Below, one piece after another: positions 52,854 through 61,553 of a stretch of 64,000 bases of DNA. How positions within the stretch are numbered: position 1 is the first letter of the stretch; each line of letters starts with the position of its first letter. Under the pieces are notes generated by a model. It was given only the letters and a program-made list of their open reading frames with translations, did no database searches and was not told the origin of the DNA. The DNA lies in contig JAEZRC010000007.1 of the NCBI GenBank assembly GCA_023440965.1, positions 558,001 through 622,000 of the forward strand, read 5' to 3'. Source of the stretch: Bacillota bacterium (GTDB taxonomy: Bacteria; Bacillota; Clostridia; Oscillospirales; Ruminococcaceae). A program made the translations under genes and the position numbers.

Positions 52854-52882
52854 AATATATTACTCTGATATAAAATTGTCAA
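52854..52882 (-). promoter_or_regulatory. Promoter for the yjdF transcript
   Basis: TTGACA, 17 bases, TATATT on the minus strand; transcription would begin just before the riboswitch. Confidence 0.7.
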
Positions 52883-52922
52883 CAGAACCTCCCTCGCACA
52901 TTGTGAAGGATGTTTTGTTTAA

Positions 52923-53423
52923 TTAAAATAAAACCTGTGATGGAACATAGAAAAGATATGGAGCTGTGAAAATTGCAAGTGAAAGAGCAAGCTTTTTCTT
53001 TTGGGATTTATTAAGGTTTGATTTATTGAAACAGAATTTATAATTCAACACATAAATAATAATTGCTGATATCAATGCTGCTAATGTTGTAAATAAAAAA
53101 CCTGATATTGTAAGAAATGGATTGTTCTGAATCGGATAAACAACATTATTGTACCACCCATCACCAGCTTCAATGTTTGAAACACCAACCATAAACAGTG
53201 CTCCGATAATATCAGCTACAAAACCACAAAGCCACGTGCGAATTATAATTTTCTTGGCATTATGTTTTATATCCTGTATATTTATTATTTTCATAGCTAT
53301 TACAATTACCAACAAGTCGATAATAAAATTGCCAGGTAAAACAACTATCCACGCAATAGGTAAAACGAAAAATAACCATATGGGGAAAAGCATATTGTAT
53401 AACCTTGTTTCGTTCTTTTTCAT
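52923..53423 (-). CDS. Conserved hypothetical membrane protein
   Basis: A 166-residue protein with four membrane helices (about 10-28, 30-45, 61-82 and 103-127) and a last hydrophobic stretch at 145-163. IWLFFVLPIAWIVVLPGNFIIDLLVV near the N-terminus is reminiscent of an unnamed clostridial family; no function is known. An ATG start with no strong ribosome site (GAGGTAAATATA) is used. The gene is single, between yjdF and the tRNA operon. Confidence 0.75.
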   Translation of the reverse strand: MKKNETRLYNMLFPIWLFFVLPIAWIVVLPGNFIIDLLVIVIAMKIINIQDIKHNAKKIIIRTWLCGFVADIIGALFMVGVSNIEAGDGWYNNVVYPIQNNPFLTISGFLFTTLAALISAIIIYVLNYKFCFNKSNLNKSQKKKLALSLAIFTAPYLFYVPSQVLF

Positions 53424-53527
53424 TATATTTACCTCATATATTTTTTCTATAATATACCATATATTATGTATTAAGTCAATTTATATTATGCTTGTCATAT
53501 ATGTGTTTTATGATTATTAACCTAATA

Positions 53528-53557
53528 AAAAAACGTGAAACCAATTAAGATTTCACG
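53528..53557 (-). terminator. Second terminator of the tRNA operon
   Basis: CGTGAAA / TTTCACG stem with a 10-base loop and seven Ts on the minus strand, about 75 bases beyond tRNA-Tyr. Confidence 0.6.
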
Positions 53558-53592
53558 CTGAACAATTATTCGCGTATTATATTTTAAATACT

Positions 53593-53628
53593 AAAAATAA
53601 AAACTTATTGAGTCATCAATAAGTTTTT
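53593..53628 (-). terminator. Terminator after tRNA-Tyr
   Basis: Perfect 12-bp stem (AAAAACTTATTG and complement), 6-base loop and a long T run on the minus strand. Confidence 0.85.
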
Positions 53629-53634
53629 AAGTTT

Positions 53635-53720
53635 TGGTGGGAGAGGATGGATTCGGACCATCGAAGCTAAATAGCAACAGATTTACAGTCTGCCCCCTTT
53701 GGCCACTCGGGAACTCTCCC
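53635..53720 (-). tRNA. tRNA-Tyr (GTA)
   Basis: 86 bases including an encoded CCA. Acceptor GGGAGAG pairs with CTCTCCC; the anticodon loop in CAGACTGTAAATCTG reads GTA; the long variable arm fits a class II tyrosine tRNA. It is the last gene of the Pro-Thr-Tyr operon. Confidence 0.96.
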
Positions 53721-53763
53721 ATATTAAATTTTTTAAAGAGCAGAATATATCTGCTCTTTAATT

Positions 53764-53839
53764 TGGAGCTGGTGAACGGACTTGAACCCCCGACCTGCTG
53801 ATTACAAATCAGCTGCTCTACCAACTGAGCTACACCAGC
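53764..53839 (-). tRNA. tRNA-Thr (TGT)
   Basis: 76 bases including CCA. Acceptor GCTGGTG pairs with CACCAGC, discriminator T; the anticodon arm CTGATTTGTAATCAG gives TGT. Confidence 0.96.
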
Positions 53840-53919
53840 TTACTTTGTAGAATTGCGACGAAATATATTATATCATAGTCACTTGAAATTGTCAATAATC
53901 AATATTAAAAATTTTAAAG

Positions 53920-53996
53920 TGGTCGGGGCGACAGGACTTGAACCTGCGGCATCTTGGTCCCAAACCAAGCACTCTACCAAACTGAGTTACGCCCCG
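53920..53996 (-). tRNA. tRNA-Pro (TGG)
   Basis: 77 bases including CCA. Acceptor CGGGGCG pairs with CGCCCCG; the anticodon arm CTTGGTTTGGGACCAAG gives TGG. First gene of the operon. Confidence 0.96.
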
Positions 53997-54037
53997 ATTT
54001 CCATTGTTTTGTTATCATCTTGTGTGACAGCTTTTAT

Positions 54038-54066
54038 ATTATACTACGGTCAAAATGATTTGTCAA
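54038..54066 (-). promoter_or_regulatory. Consensus promoter of the tRNA operon
   Basis: TTGACA, 17 bases, TATAAT on the minus strand: a perfect sigma-A match, as usual for stable RNA genes. Confidence 0.85.
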
Positions 54067-54210
54067 CACTTTACCCGACCTTTTTTTCACAATTTAAAGC
54101 TTTTCATATTATAGACATCAATAATTAAAATATTAATTATCTATTTATGCACTTGCACATTTTTGTTTCATATATTTTCTAAATACTAAACTTATTTTTT
54201 ATAAAACATA

Positions 54211-54239
54211 TTGACAAAAATATTTTTATCGCATATAAT
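54211..54239 (+). promoter_or_regulatory. Consensus promoter for T-box-leuA
   Basis: TTGACA, 17 bases, TATAAT, immediately upstream of the T-box leader. Confidence 0.85.
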
Positions 54240-54243
54240 ATTC

Positions 54244-54514
54244 TCAAGTTGGAAATGCAATGATAGGAAAAAAAACTATAGAGCAATTTCAGAGAACTGC
54301 TGTTTGGTGCAAGGCAGTATTGTAATATGGTTATAACTCATCCTTGAGCAGTTGTGCCGAAACTATAAAGATTAGGTGCAAACGGTATCTCCCGTTACAG
54401 AGAAACGCATTGTCAGATGTGTGAGTGGGCGTTTAACGTCAATAAGAGTGGTACCACGGAAGTAATTTATTACCTTCGTCTCTATGTTTTAAACATGGAG
54501 ATGAAGGTTTTTTG
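54244..54514 (+). promoter_or_regulatory. T-box riboswitch, leucine-specific, upstream of leuA
   Basis: Stem I with the AG-bulge and distal-loop text CAGAGAACTGCTG and GGTGCAAGGCAG (54291-54317), then a specifier region AACTCATCC in which CTC (54337-54339) is the likely codon, matching leucine. The T-box AAGAGTGGTACCACGG is at 54444-54459, followed by the terminator 54472-54514 (ACCTTCGTCTC with its near-complement and a T run). Uncharged tRNA-Leu would stabilise the antiterminator and allow leuA transcription. Confidence 0.92.
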
Positions 54515-54551
54515 TTTTTCCAACTATAATTTTTGAAAGGTTGGTATTATT

Positions 54552-56204
54552 ATGAACTACAGCAAATACACCAGAAATTTTTTCACACCACCAGTAATGT
54601 CGATGAAATGGGCAGAAAAAACTTATATTGATAAAGCCCCGACATGGTGCAGTGTGGATCTTCGCGACGGAAATCAATCCTTGATTATTCCGATGAGTCT
54701 TGAAGAAAAAATCGAATTTTTCAAGTTACTTGTAAAAATTGGTTTTAAAGAAATTGAGGTCGGATTCCCTGCCGCTTCGGACACCGAATATGAATTCTGC
54801 AGAGCACTTATTGAACAGAACTTAATACCTGATGATGTGGCAATACAGGTTCTGACTCAATCACGAGAACATATTATTAAGAAAACCTTTGAAGCGCTTA
54901 AGGGTTGCAAGAATGCGATTATTCATCTTTATAACTCGACTTCTGTTGCACAACGAGAACAAGTCTTCAAGAAATCGAAGCAAGGCATAATTGATATAGC
55001 CGTTGAGGGTGCAAAGCTTTTAAATAAATATAAAAATGAAACTGAAGGCAACTTCAGATTTGAGTATTCACCTGAAAGCTTTACAGGAACTGAAATGGAA
55101 TTCGCCCTTGAAATCTGCAATAATGTTATTGACATATGGAAACCGACACCCGATAATAAAATCATTATAAATTTGCCTGGTACTGTTCAGGTTTCAATGT
55201 CACACATTTATGCAAGTCAGATTGAATACATGTGTAATAATCTTAACAGCCGTGAGAATATCATCGTATCAGTTCATCCGCATAACGACAGGGGCTGTGG
55301 TGTTGCAGACAGTGAAATGGGATTGCTTGCTGGTGCTGATAGAATTGAAGGAACACTTTTCGGTAATGGGGAACGTACAGGTAACGTTGATATTATTACT
55401 CTTGCCATGAATATGTTTTCACAGGGTATTGATCCTGAACTTGATTTCACTAATATTCCTGAAATTATTGAAGCTTATGAACTTCTCACGAGAATGCATG
55501 TATATGAAAGACAGCCATACAGTGGTCAACTTGTTTTTGCTGCTTTTGCTGGTTCACATCAGGATGCTATTGCAAAGGGTATGAAGTGGCGTGAGGAAAA
55601 TGACTGCAGATACTGGACTGTTCCTTACCTTCCTATTGACCCTAAGGATATCGGGCGTGAATACGATGGCGATGTCATCCGCATCAACAGCCAATCAGGC
55701 AAAGGCGGAATCGGATACCTGCTTGAGCAGAAATACGGCTTTGTCCTTCCACCAAAAATGCGCGAGGACTTTGGTTATCTTGTCAAGGGCATTTCAGATG
55801 AAAAGCACAAAGAGCTTCTGCCTGATGAGATTCACAGCATATTCAAAACCAACTACATCAATATCAGCGACAAGCTTTCTGTTACTGAAGCTCACTACGC
55901 ACAGAAGGGTGATATTGAGGCAACTGTCGATATTAATTTCAAAGGTGAAAACAAGCAATATGTTGCTTCAGGAAACGGTCGTCTTGATGCCTGCAGTAAT
56001 GCACTCAAGGAAGCTGTAGGTTTTGATTTTTCTATTGTAACATACACTGAGCATGCTCTTGAAAAATCTTCAAAATCACAAGCTGTTGCTTATGTGGGAA
56101 TTGAGCTTGAAAACAAAAAGGTTGTATGGGGTGCTGGTATGCACAACGATATTATCACAGCGTCGGTCAATGCATTGGTAAGTGCAATAAACAAAGCTAT
56201 ATAA
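54552..56204 (+). CDS. leuA: 2-isopropylmalate synthase, long (type 2) form
   Basis: A 550-residue enzyme catalysing the first step of leucine synthesis from 2-ketoisovalerate and acetyl-CoA. WCSVDLRDGNQSL (about 32-44) opens the TIM barrel and supplies the metal-binding Asp; HPHNDRGCGVADSEMGLLAGADRIEGTLFGNGERTGN (from about 240) carries the metal His residues. The C-terminal LeuA dimer/allosteric domain (about 420-550) is present, so leucine feedback is expected. The ~550-residue form resembles the fungal and actinobacterial type. No leuBCD genes follow. Confidence 0.96.
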   Translation: MNYSKYTRNFFTPPVMSMKWAEKTYIDKAPTWCSVDLRDGNQSLIIPMSLEEKIEFFKLLVKIGFKEIEVGFPAASDTEYEFCRALIEQNLIPDDVAIQVLTQSREHIIKKTFEALKGCKNAIIHLYNSTSVAQREQVFKKSKQGIIDIAVEGAKLLNKYKNETEGNFRFEYSPESFTGTEMEFALEICNNVIDIWKPTPDNKIIINLPGTVQVSMSHIYASQIEYMCNNLNSRENIIVSVHPHNDRGCGVADSEMGLLAGADRIEGTLFGNGERTGNVDIITLAMNMFSQGIDPELDFTNIPEIIEAYELLTRMHVYERQPYSGQLVFAAFAGSHQDAIAKGMKWREENDCRYWTVPYLPIDPKDIGREYDGDVIRINSQSGKGGIGYLLEQKYGFVLPPKMREDFGYLVKGISDEKHKELLPDEIHSIFKTNYINISDKLSVTEAHYAQKGDIEATVDINFKGENKQYVASGNGRLDACSNALKEAVGFDFSIVTYTEHALEKSSKSQAVAYVGIELENKKVVWGAGMHNDIITASVNALVSAINKAI

Positions 56205-56212
56205 GTAAAATT

Positions 56213-56246
56213 AAATCTGTCGGAACTTAAAACTCCGGCAGATTTT
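56213..56246 (+). terminator. Terminator of leuA
   Basis: 12-bp stem AAATCTGTCGGA / TCCGGCAGATTT (one wobble), 9-base loop and a T run. Confidence 0.82.
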
Positions 56247-56277
56247 TTATAGTAAAAAACATTATAAGTATAGGGTG

Positions 56278-57192
56278 CTATATTTTTAAGTATTTTTTTA
56301 TTAATTGATACTGATTTGTTTTCTCAACCGACAATACCATGTCGACATCTTCTATTTCTTTAAACCTACAATCCTCGTGACTCCTATAGTAGATAATTGC
56401 TTTGGCTGTATAGTCTTTTATACCTGGAATTTTCATAAGTTCTTCAAAGGTAGCAGTATTAACATTAACAGAATTTAAAGGTATTTCCGTTGTTACTGCT
56501 GGTGCTGTGGTTGTTGAAGTTATGGTAGTAATCTGTTGCTTTGGCGGTAATTTCTTAACGTCTACTATTATTTTTGATTTAATTCCATCAAAAGTTTTCT
56601 GTCCTATTCCATCAACAAGCATAATTTCTTCTATGCTATAAAAATAACCTTTAGTCTGGCGATAACTCACTATCCTTTTTGCTTTGTCATCACCTATGCC
56701 TGACAAAGTAACAAGTTCATCATATGTAGCAAAATTTATATCCAAAGGATAATTCACAATATTTTTTTCAGCAGTAGGTTTTGAACTTTTGCTGTCTGCA
56801 TCTAATGTTGAAGAAGAGTTATCGGCTGAGTTTAATACATATAGATATTTCTTAAGCTTTTCAAGAGTTTTCTCACCAATGCTATCAACATTAAGAAGTT
56901 GTTCGATATTTTTATACCCACCTGCTTCTATTCGGTAATCAATAATTTTCTGCGCTGTTTTCTCTCCTATTCCGTCAATCTGCATTAGTTGCTCTTTTGT
57001 TACTGTATTTAAATCGGCAGGAAAAATATATGTATCTTCGTGTAACTGACTTGAGTCTGATATTGATGTTCCATTAGTAAAAGTAACTTTTGATTTTGAA
57101 TTAACGCATACTGATACTGTTATTGCTATAAGTCCTATTACTATCACAAAGGATAACAAAACAAACATAAATTTTTTGTCGATTTTATTCAT
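56278..57192 (-). CDS. Membrane-anchored protein with three ComEA-type HhH domains
   Basis: A 304-residue protein: one N-terminal membrane helix (about 9-30), then three helix-hairpin-helix pairs of the ComEA kind at about 57-115, 148-212 and 238-304, separated by Ser/Thr-rich linkers. Signatures are IDGIGEKTAQKIIDYR, LSGIGDDKAKRIVSYR and IPGIKDYTAKAIIYYR. ComEA binds DNA outside the membrane during uptake and usually has one such domain, so three is unusual. No comEC is beside it. It is divergent from the LexA-boxed dinB-like gene and may share that control. Export and DNA binding are inferred. Confidence 0.82.
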   Translation of the reverse strand: MNKIDKKFMFVLLSFVIVIGLIAITVSVCVNSKSKVTFTNGTSISDSSQLHEDTYIFPADLNTVTKEQLMQIDGIGEKTAQKIIDYRIEAGGYKNIEQLLNVDSIGEKTLEKLKKYLYVLNSADNSSSTLDADSKSSKPTAEKNIVNYPLDINFATYDELVTLSGIGDDKAKRIVSYRQTKGYFYSIEEIMLVDGIGQKTFDGIKSKIIVDVKKLPPKQQITTITSTTTAPAVTTEIPLNSVNVNTATFEELMKIPGIKDYTAKAIIYYRSHEDCRFKEIEDVDMVLSVEKTNQYQLIKKYLKI

Positions 57193-57223
57193 ATTATTAC
57201 TCCGAAAAAAATTAAAATTCTTA

Positions 57224-57252
57224 TTTACAAAATCGAACGTATGTGCTATTAT
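57224..57252 (+). promoter_or_regulatory. Promoter of the Y-family polymerase gene
   Basis: TTTACA, 17 bases, TATTAT (TATAAT overlaps 3 bases on); one SOS box lies inside the spacer. Confidence 0.6.
57234..57246. promoter_or_regulatory. SOS (LexA) box 1, imperfect
   Basis: CGAACGTATGTGC matches the Gram-positive consensus CGAAC-N4-GTTCG in its left half and GT of the right half; it sits between -35 and -10. Confidence 0.55.
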
Positions 57253-57263
57253 AATATTTAATA

Positions 57264-57276
57264 GAACATTTGTTCG
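57264..57276. promoter_or_regulatory. SOS (LexA) box 2
   Basis: GAACATTTGTTCG, a full GAAC-N4-GTTC match, 14 bases before the start codon. Confidence 0.8.
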
Positions 57277-57289
57277 GAGATGATATATA

Positions 57290-58522
57290 ATGCGAACTAT
57301 CTTGCATTGTGACCTTAATAATTTTTTTGCTTCTGTCGAATGTAAGGTTAACCCCGATCTTAAAAAATATCCTGTTGCAGTATGCGGAAGTGTTGAGGAC
57401 AGACGTGGAATTGTTCTTGCTAAAAATGATATTGCAAAAGCAACCGGAGTCTCAACAGGCGAACCTATATGGCAAGCTAAGCAGAAATGCAGAAATCTTG
57501 TTATAGTTCCTCCTCATTTTAATCTGTACGAGGAATATTCAAGAAAGACATATGAAATATACACAAGATTCACCGACAATATTGAAGCCTTTGGAATTGA
57601 TGAATGCTGGCTTGATGTAACAGGCTCAGCGAGGCTTTTCGGCAATGGAAAAGACATAGCTTTTAAAATTAAAGAAACAATAAAATCAGAGCTTGGGCTT
57701 TGCATTTCAGTAGGAGTTAGCTTTAACAAAATATTTGCAAAGCTTGGTAGCGATATGAAAAAGCCTGACGCTATTACTGTTATATCTTATGAAAATTTTA
57801 AAAATAAGATATGGGAGCTTCCCTGTTCTGATCTGATAGGAATAGGACGTTCCACAAATGCAAGGTTAAAAAAGTACTCTATAAACACCATTGGGGAACT
57901 TGCTAACACCTCGCCTGATTTTCTAAAAAGAAATTTTGGAATATGTGGAGTGTATTTATGGCGATATGCAAACGGACTTGATGATTCACCCGTTCACCAT
58001 CAAAGCTATTGCCGTGAGATCAAAAGCGTCGGGAACAGCACAACCTGTCCATATAACCTTGCCAGCAACGATGATGTATGGCGGGTTATGTACAGGCTTT
58101 CACAGAATGTTTGCGAAAGAATGAGGGCAAATAATCTTTCCGCAAATGGTGTTCAGATAAGCATTAAAACTCCTGATATGCATATGACAGAATATCAGAT
58201 GCATGTGTATTCACCCGTACGATCTTCACTTTATCTGTGCAAGGCTGGATTTGAACTTTTTAAAAATAATTATGAGTGGGAAACTGATGTGCGTGCTATT
58301 GGGATACGTGCTATAAATCTTTCCGACAGCCGGGCCGAAAAACAACTTAACTTCCTTGACGATAACAGAAAAATTGAAAATGCTGAAAAGCTCGAAGAAG
58401 TAAGTGATACACTTAAGACAAGATTCGGCAAGGGCATTATTTTCCCACTTTCTTTAAAGAAAGATATATATATGGAATATCAACCCAATTTCATAAAAAA
58501 TAATACTCCCAATGTTGATTGA
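57290..58522 (+). CDS. dinB: Y-family DNA polymerase (DinB/Pol IV-like)
   Basis: A 410-residue translesion polymerase. Catalytic acids are Asp8 (ILHCDLNNFFASVE) and Asp104-Glu105 (GIDECWLDV); Phe12 or Phe13 is the steric gate. The helix-hairpin-helix DLIGIGRSTNARLKKYSINTIGELA (from about 181) and a little-finger domain follow. A C-terminal clamp-binding peptide may be LNFLDD near residue 372, similar to the QLNLF type. Two LexA boxes make damage induction likely. Clostridial relatives include the UvrX type, so the symbol is approximate. Confidence 0.9.
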   Translation: MRTILHCDLNNFFASVECKVNPDLKKYPVAVCGSVEDRRGIVLAKNDIAKATGVSTGEPIWQAKQKCRNLVIVPPHFNLYEEYSRKTYEIYTRFTDNIEAFGIDECWLDVTGSARLFGNGKDIAFKIKETIKSELGLCISVGVSFNKIFAKLGSDMKKPDAITVISYENFKNKIWELPCSDLIGIGRSTNARLKKYSINTIGELANTSPDFLKRNFGICGVYLWRYANGLDDSPVHHQSYCREIKSVGNSTTCPYNLASNDDVWRVMYRLSQNVCERMRANNLSANGVQISIKTPDMHMTEYQMHVYSPVRSSLYLCKAGFELFKNNYEWETDVRAIGIRAINLSDSRAEKQLNFLDDNRKIENAEKLEEVSDTLKTRFGKGIIFPLSLKKDIYMEYQPNFIKNNTPNVD

Positions 58523-58552
58523 GAGTATTATTGATAAATTACTTGTTAAGAC

Positions 58553-59752
58553 TTATTTTGAAATTAAAGCTAATGTATCTCTCGCAATAAGAAGTTCTTC
58601 ATTTGTTGGAAGTATCCATACCTGAGTCTTTAAACCTTCTTCTGAAATCTTGCAAAGCTTTCCGTTCATTTCTTTATTAAGTTCTTTATTAATTTTAATT
58701 CCGAAGAAATCCATATCTGCACAAACATCCTCACGAACATCCCATGCATTTTCACCAATACCACCTGTAAAAATAACAGCGTCAAGTCCGTTCATCACTG
58801 CAGAATAAGCACCTATATATTTCTTGATCTGGTAACGGAGAATTTCACCAGCAAGACGTGCCTGATGGTCACCGTCTTCTGCCGCAGCAGTGATATCACG
58901 GTTATCAGATGAAATACCAGTAACACCGAGGAATCCGCTCTGCTTATTAAGATAATCGCTCATTTCTGATGGTGAAAGGTTAAGCTTCTTTGAAACATAT
59001 GTTACGGCAGAAGCATCAACAGCACCTGAACGAGTCCCCATAATCAAACCGTCAAGTGGTGTGAAGCCCATTGATGTATCAACCGACTTACCGCCATTAA
59101 TACAGCAGATTGATGAACCATTACCGAGGTGACAACTAACAATCTTCAAATCTTCTATATTCTTACCAAGCATTTTTGCAAGCTCGCCTGAAACATATCT
59201 GTGCGATGTTCCGTGGAAGCCATATTTACGTACATGAAGTTTTTCATAGCATTCATATGGAAGTCCGTACATGAAAGCTTTTTCAGGCATTGTCTGGTGG
59301 AATGCTGTATCAAATACAACAACCTGTGGTACACCTTCAGGCAAAACACTCTTACAAGCTCTTAAAGCCAATGCATGTGGGTGATTATGAACAGGTGCAA
59401 GTTCAGACAATGAATCTATTTTATCAATAACTTCATCTGTTACAATTGTAGTTTTATTAAAAACTTCAGCGCCCTGTACTATACGATGACCAACTGCTGA
59501 AATTTCCTTCATACTATCGATAACCTTTGCATCACCAGTTGTAAGGCAATCAACAACCTTCATAAAAGCTTCAGTATGAGTTGGAAAATCGCATTCACAT
59601 GAATACTGACGTCCGTCGAAAGTTTTGTGTGTTATTTTCCCGTCAATGCCGATTCTTTCAGCATTACCTTTTGCAAGAACCTGCTCATTCTCCATATCAA
59701 TAAGCTGATACTTTAAAGATGAACTTCCTGCGTTGACAACAAGAATTCTCAT
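58553..59752 (-). CDS. ackA: Acetate kinase
   Basis: A 399-residue ASKHA-fold kinase interconverting acetyl phosphate plus ADP and acetate plus ATP. VNAGSSSLKYQLID (about 5-18) is the first signature, GFHGTSHRYVS (about 177-187) the second, with the phosphate-binding HLGNGSSI (about 207-214) and GGIGEN (about 326-331). pta is not adjacent. TTGGAGGGAAAGAATAA precedes the ATG. The neighbouring, divergent gene tmcAL encodes a tRNA modifier that uses acetate directly. Confidence 0.97.
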   Translation of the reverse strand: MRILVVNAGSSSLKYQLIDMENEQVLAKGNAERIGIDGKITHKTFDGRQYSCECDFPTHTEAFMKVVDCLTTGDAKVIDSMKEISAVGHRIVQGAEVFNKTTIVTDEVIDKIDSLSELAPVHNHPHALALRACKSVLPEGVPQVVVFDTAFHQTMPEKAFMYGLPYECYEKLHVRKYGFHGTSHRYVSGELAKMLGKNIEDLKIVSCHLGNGSSICCINGGKSVDTSMGFTPLDGLIMGTRSGAVDASAVTYVSKKLNLSPSEMSDYLNKQSGFLGVTGISSDNRDITAAAEDGDHQARLAGEILRYQIKKYIGAYSAVMNGLDAVIFTGGIGENAWDVREDVCADMDFFGIKINKELNKEMNGKLCKISEEGLKTQVWILPTNEELLIARDTLALISK

Positions 59753-59797
59753 TTATTCTTTCCCTCCAAATATGCTTGACATTTACATCATTATTTT

Positions 59798-59826
59798 ATA
59801 TTATTACAAATAGAATTAAAAAGCAA
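59798..59826 (-). promoter_or_regulatory. Promoter for ackA
   Basis: TTGCTT, 17 bases, TAATAT on the minus strand, about 40 bases before the start. Confidence 0.5.
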
Positions 59827-59890
59827 GGAAAACTGTTAAAAATCATTAATTTTCACAAAATATTAATCTAAAATGAGAAAGGATTAATGC

Positions 59891-61087
59891 ATGATAATTT
59901 CAGGAATAATATGTGAATATAATCCTTTTCATAATGGTCATATGTTTCAGCTTCAGGAAACACGAAAAAAAGGAGCCACTCATATTATTGCAATAATGAG
60001 CGGAAATTATGTTCAGCGTGGTGAAATTGCATTAGTTGACAAACATATAAGGGCTGAAATTGCTGTAAAATGCGGTGCAGATCTTGTTATTGAATTGCCT
60101 GTTCCATATTCGGTTTCTTCAGCCGAATTTTTCTCAAAAGGTGGAATTTATATATTAAATCAGCTTGGCGTTGTTGATATGCTTTCGTTTGGTTCTGAAT
60201 GTGGAGATATTGAACTTCTTAAAAAAGCTGCTGACGCTTCAAAAGAAGTCGAAAGTCACGTTGAAGTTTCAAAACTGATTTCCCAAGGTATATCATACCC
60301 ATCTGCTGTTGCTGATATTATCAAAAAAGATTACGGAGAAGAAATTTACGACGTATTTTCTTCACCAAACAATACTCTTGGAATTGAATATATCAAAGCA
60401 CTTGATTTTTACCAAAGCAGAATCAGGCCTGTTACAATAACCCGAAAAGATGTTGAACATGACAGTCTTGATTCCAACAATGACTTTGCAAGTGCTTCAA
60501 TGATAAGAGAATCAATCAAGTCGAATAAGGATATATCTGCTTTTATTCCTGATATGTGCAAGAAGGCAATAAGTGAACAGATTAGTAAAGATAGAATTTC
60601 TGACATAAGAAAAATTGATAATATAATTTTCTACAAGCTTTTATCAATGACAAAGGATGAGCTTGCACTTCTCCCTGATGCTAATAATGGCTTGTCCGAC
60701 AGGCTTTACACTTCCTGTAGGAAGGCAAACTCATACAGTGAACTTCTCGATTTGACAAAAACAAAATGCTTTACTCTCGCAAGGATACGAAGGGTAATTT
60801 CATACGCACTAATGGGAATTACTGCCGATGATTTATATACCTTACCTCAATATGCGAGAATACTTGCTTTTAATGATAAAGGTTGTGAGATTTTAGCGAA
60901 GTTTAAAGAAAAATCAGACTTTCCTGTGTCAACTTCATTAATGGATCTTTCAAAGCTTAATGATAGTGCAAAACGACAGGCTGAATTGGATGAGATTGCT
61001 TCAATGCTGTTTTCACTCTCTGTCAATGCTAAGGATTATCGAAAAAATGAATTTGTTGTTATGGTTAAAAAAACCTCAGAAGATTAA
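59891..61087 (+). CDS. tmcAL: tRNA-Met cytidine acetate ligase TmcAL
   Basis: A 398-residue nucleotidyltransferase-like enzyme (formerly YlbM) that makes N4-acetylcytidine at the wobble position of elongator tRNA-Met from acetate and ATP. GIICEYNPFHNGHMFQL (5-21) has the HxGH-type ATP motif, and MSGNYVQRGEIALVDKHIRAEIAVKCGADLVIELP (from about 36) is a strong family signature; SPNNTLGIEYIKAL follows near residue 157. GAAAGGATTAATGC precedes the ATG. Its position beside ackA links it to acetate supply, though that may be chance. Confidence 0.94.
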   Translation: MIISGIICEYNPFHNGHMFQLQETRKKGATHIIAIMSGNYVQRGEIALVDKHIRAEIAVKCGADLVIELPVPYSVSSAEFFSKGGIYILNQLGVVDMLSFGSECGDIELLKKAADASKEVESHVEVSKLISQGISYPSAVADIIKKDYGEEIYDVFSSPNNTLGIEYIKALDFYQSRIRPVTITRKDVEHDSLDSNNDFASASMIRESIKSNKDISAFIPDMCKKAISEQISKDRISDIRKIDNIIFYKLLSMTKDELALLPDANNGLSDRLYTSCRKANSYSELLDLTKTKCFTLARIRRVISYALMGITADDLYTLPQYARILAFNDKGCEILAKFKEKSDFPVSTSLMDLSKLNDSAKRQAELDEIASMLFSLSVNAKDYRKNEFVVMVKKTSED

Positions 61088-61104
61088 ACTTCTGAGGTTT
61101 TCAT
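61071..61104 (+). terminator. Terminator of tmcAL, overlapping its end
   Basis: Perfect 12-bp stem (AAACCTCAGAAG and complement); the stop codon is in the 6-base loop, and TTTTC follows. Confidence 0.82.
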
Positions 61105-61106
61105 TG

Positions 61107-61532
61107 CTATTTATTTATATAATCTTCAGCCTTAAAAGTTTCTGGCGGCCTATTTTGAGGTATTGTTAAATACCACCTTATACCAAACTTATCAATTACT
61201 TCTGCGGCACATGGACTCCATGGCAATTCACCGACTTCCATCATTACATTACCATTATTGCTTAAAATATCAAAAGCATTTAGCAGCTGAGCTTTATCAT
61301 CAAATGTAACACCAATTTGAACTGGATTGGCTGTACACTTTGATTCACTTGATTCAACAACTGAAAACATTTCTTTACCACCACTTAATAATTCAGAGTG
61401 AAAATATGTACCATCAGGATTCAGCATATGATAGCCAAGCTCTAATGAAAAAGCTTCTTTGTACATCTCAACAGCTTCTATACTGTTTTTTACATATAAT
61501 CCAACACCGTAATATCTCATTTTGTCCTCCAT
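61107..61532 (-). CDS. VOC (glyoxalase/PhnB-like) family protein
   Basis: A 141-residue protein of the vicinal-oxygen-chelate fold, PhnB-like subgroup: RYYGVGLYVKNSIEAVEMYKEAF (from about 6) and C-terminal LPWSPCAAEVIDKFGIRWYLT (about 102-122). Such proteins may be enzymes or bind small molecules; metal ligands are not fully conserved, so function is open. It follows the DUF2812 gene by 21 bases and may belong to the PadR operon. GGAGGACAAA precedes the ATG. Confidence 0.85.
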   Translation of the reverse strand: MEDKMRYYGVGLYVKNSIEAVEMYKEAFSLELGYHMLNPDGTYFHSELLSGGKEMFSVVESSESKCTANPVQIGVTFDDKAQLLNAFDILSNNGNVMMEVGELPWSPCAAEVIDKFGIRWYLTIPQNRPPETFKAEDYINK

Positions 61533-61553
61533 ATTTATATTTTATCAATACGA

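Noticed and set aside
52800..52900. TTG-initiated ORF after GGAGG in the yjdF leader
   Set aside because: The putative site overlaps the -35 element, so it would not be transcribed from the yjdF promoter, and it reads through the riboswitch.
53853..54128. Plus-strand 91-codon ORF across tRNA-Pro
   Set aside because: Most of it is the complement of a clear tRNA gene; such ORFs are a known artefact.
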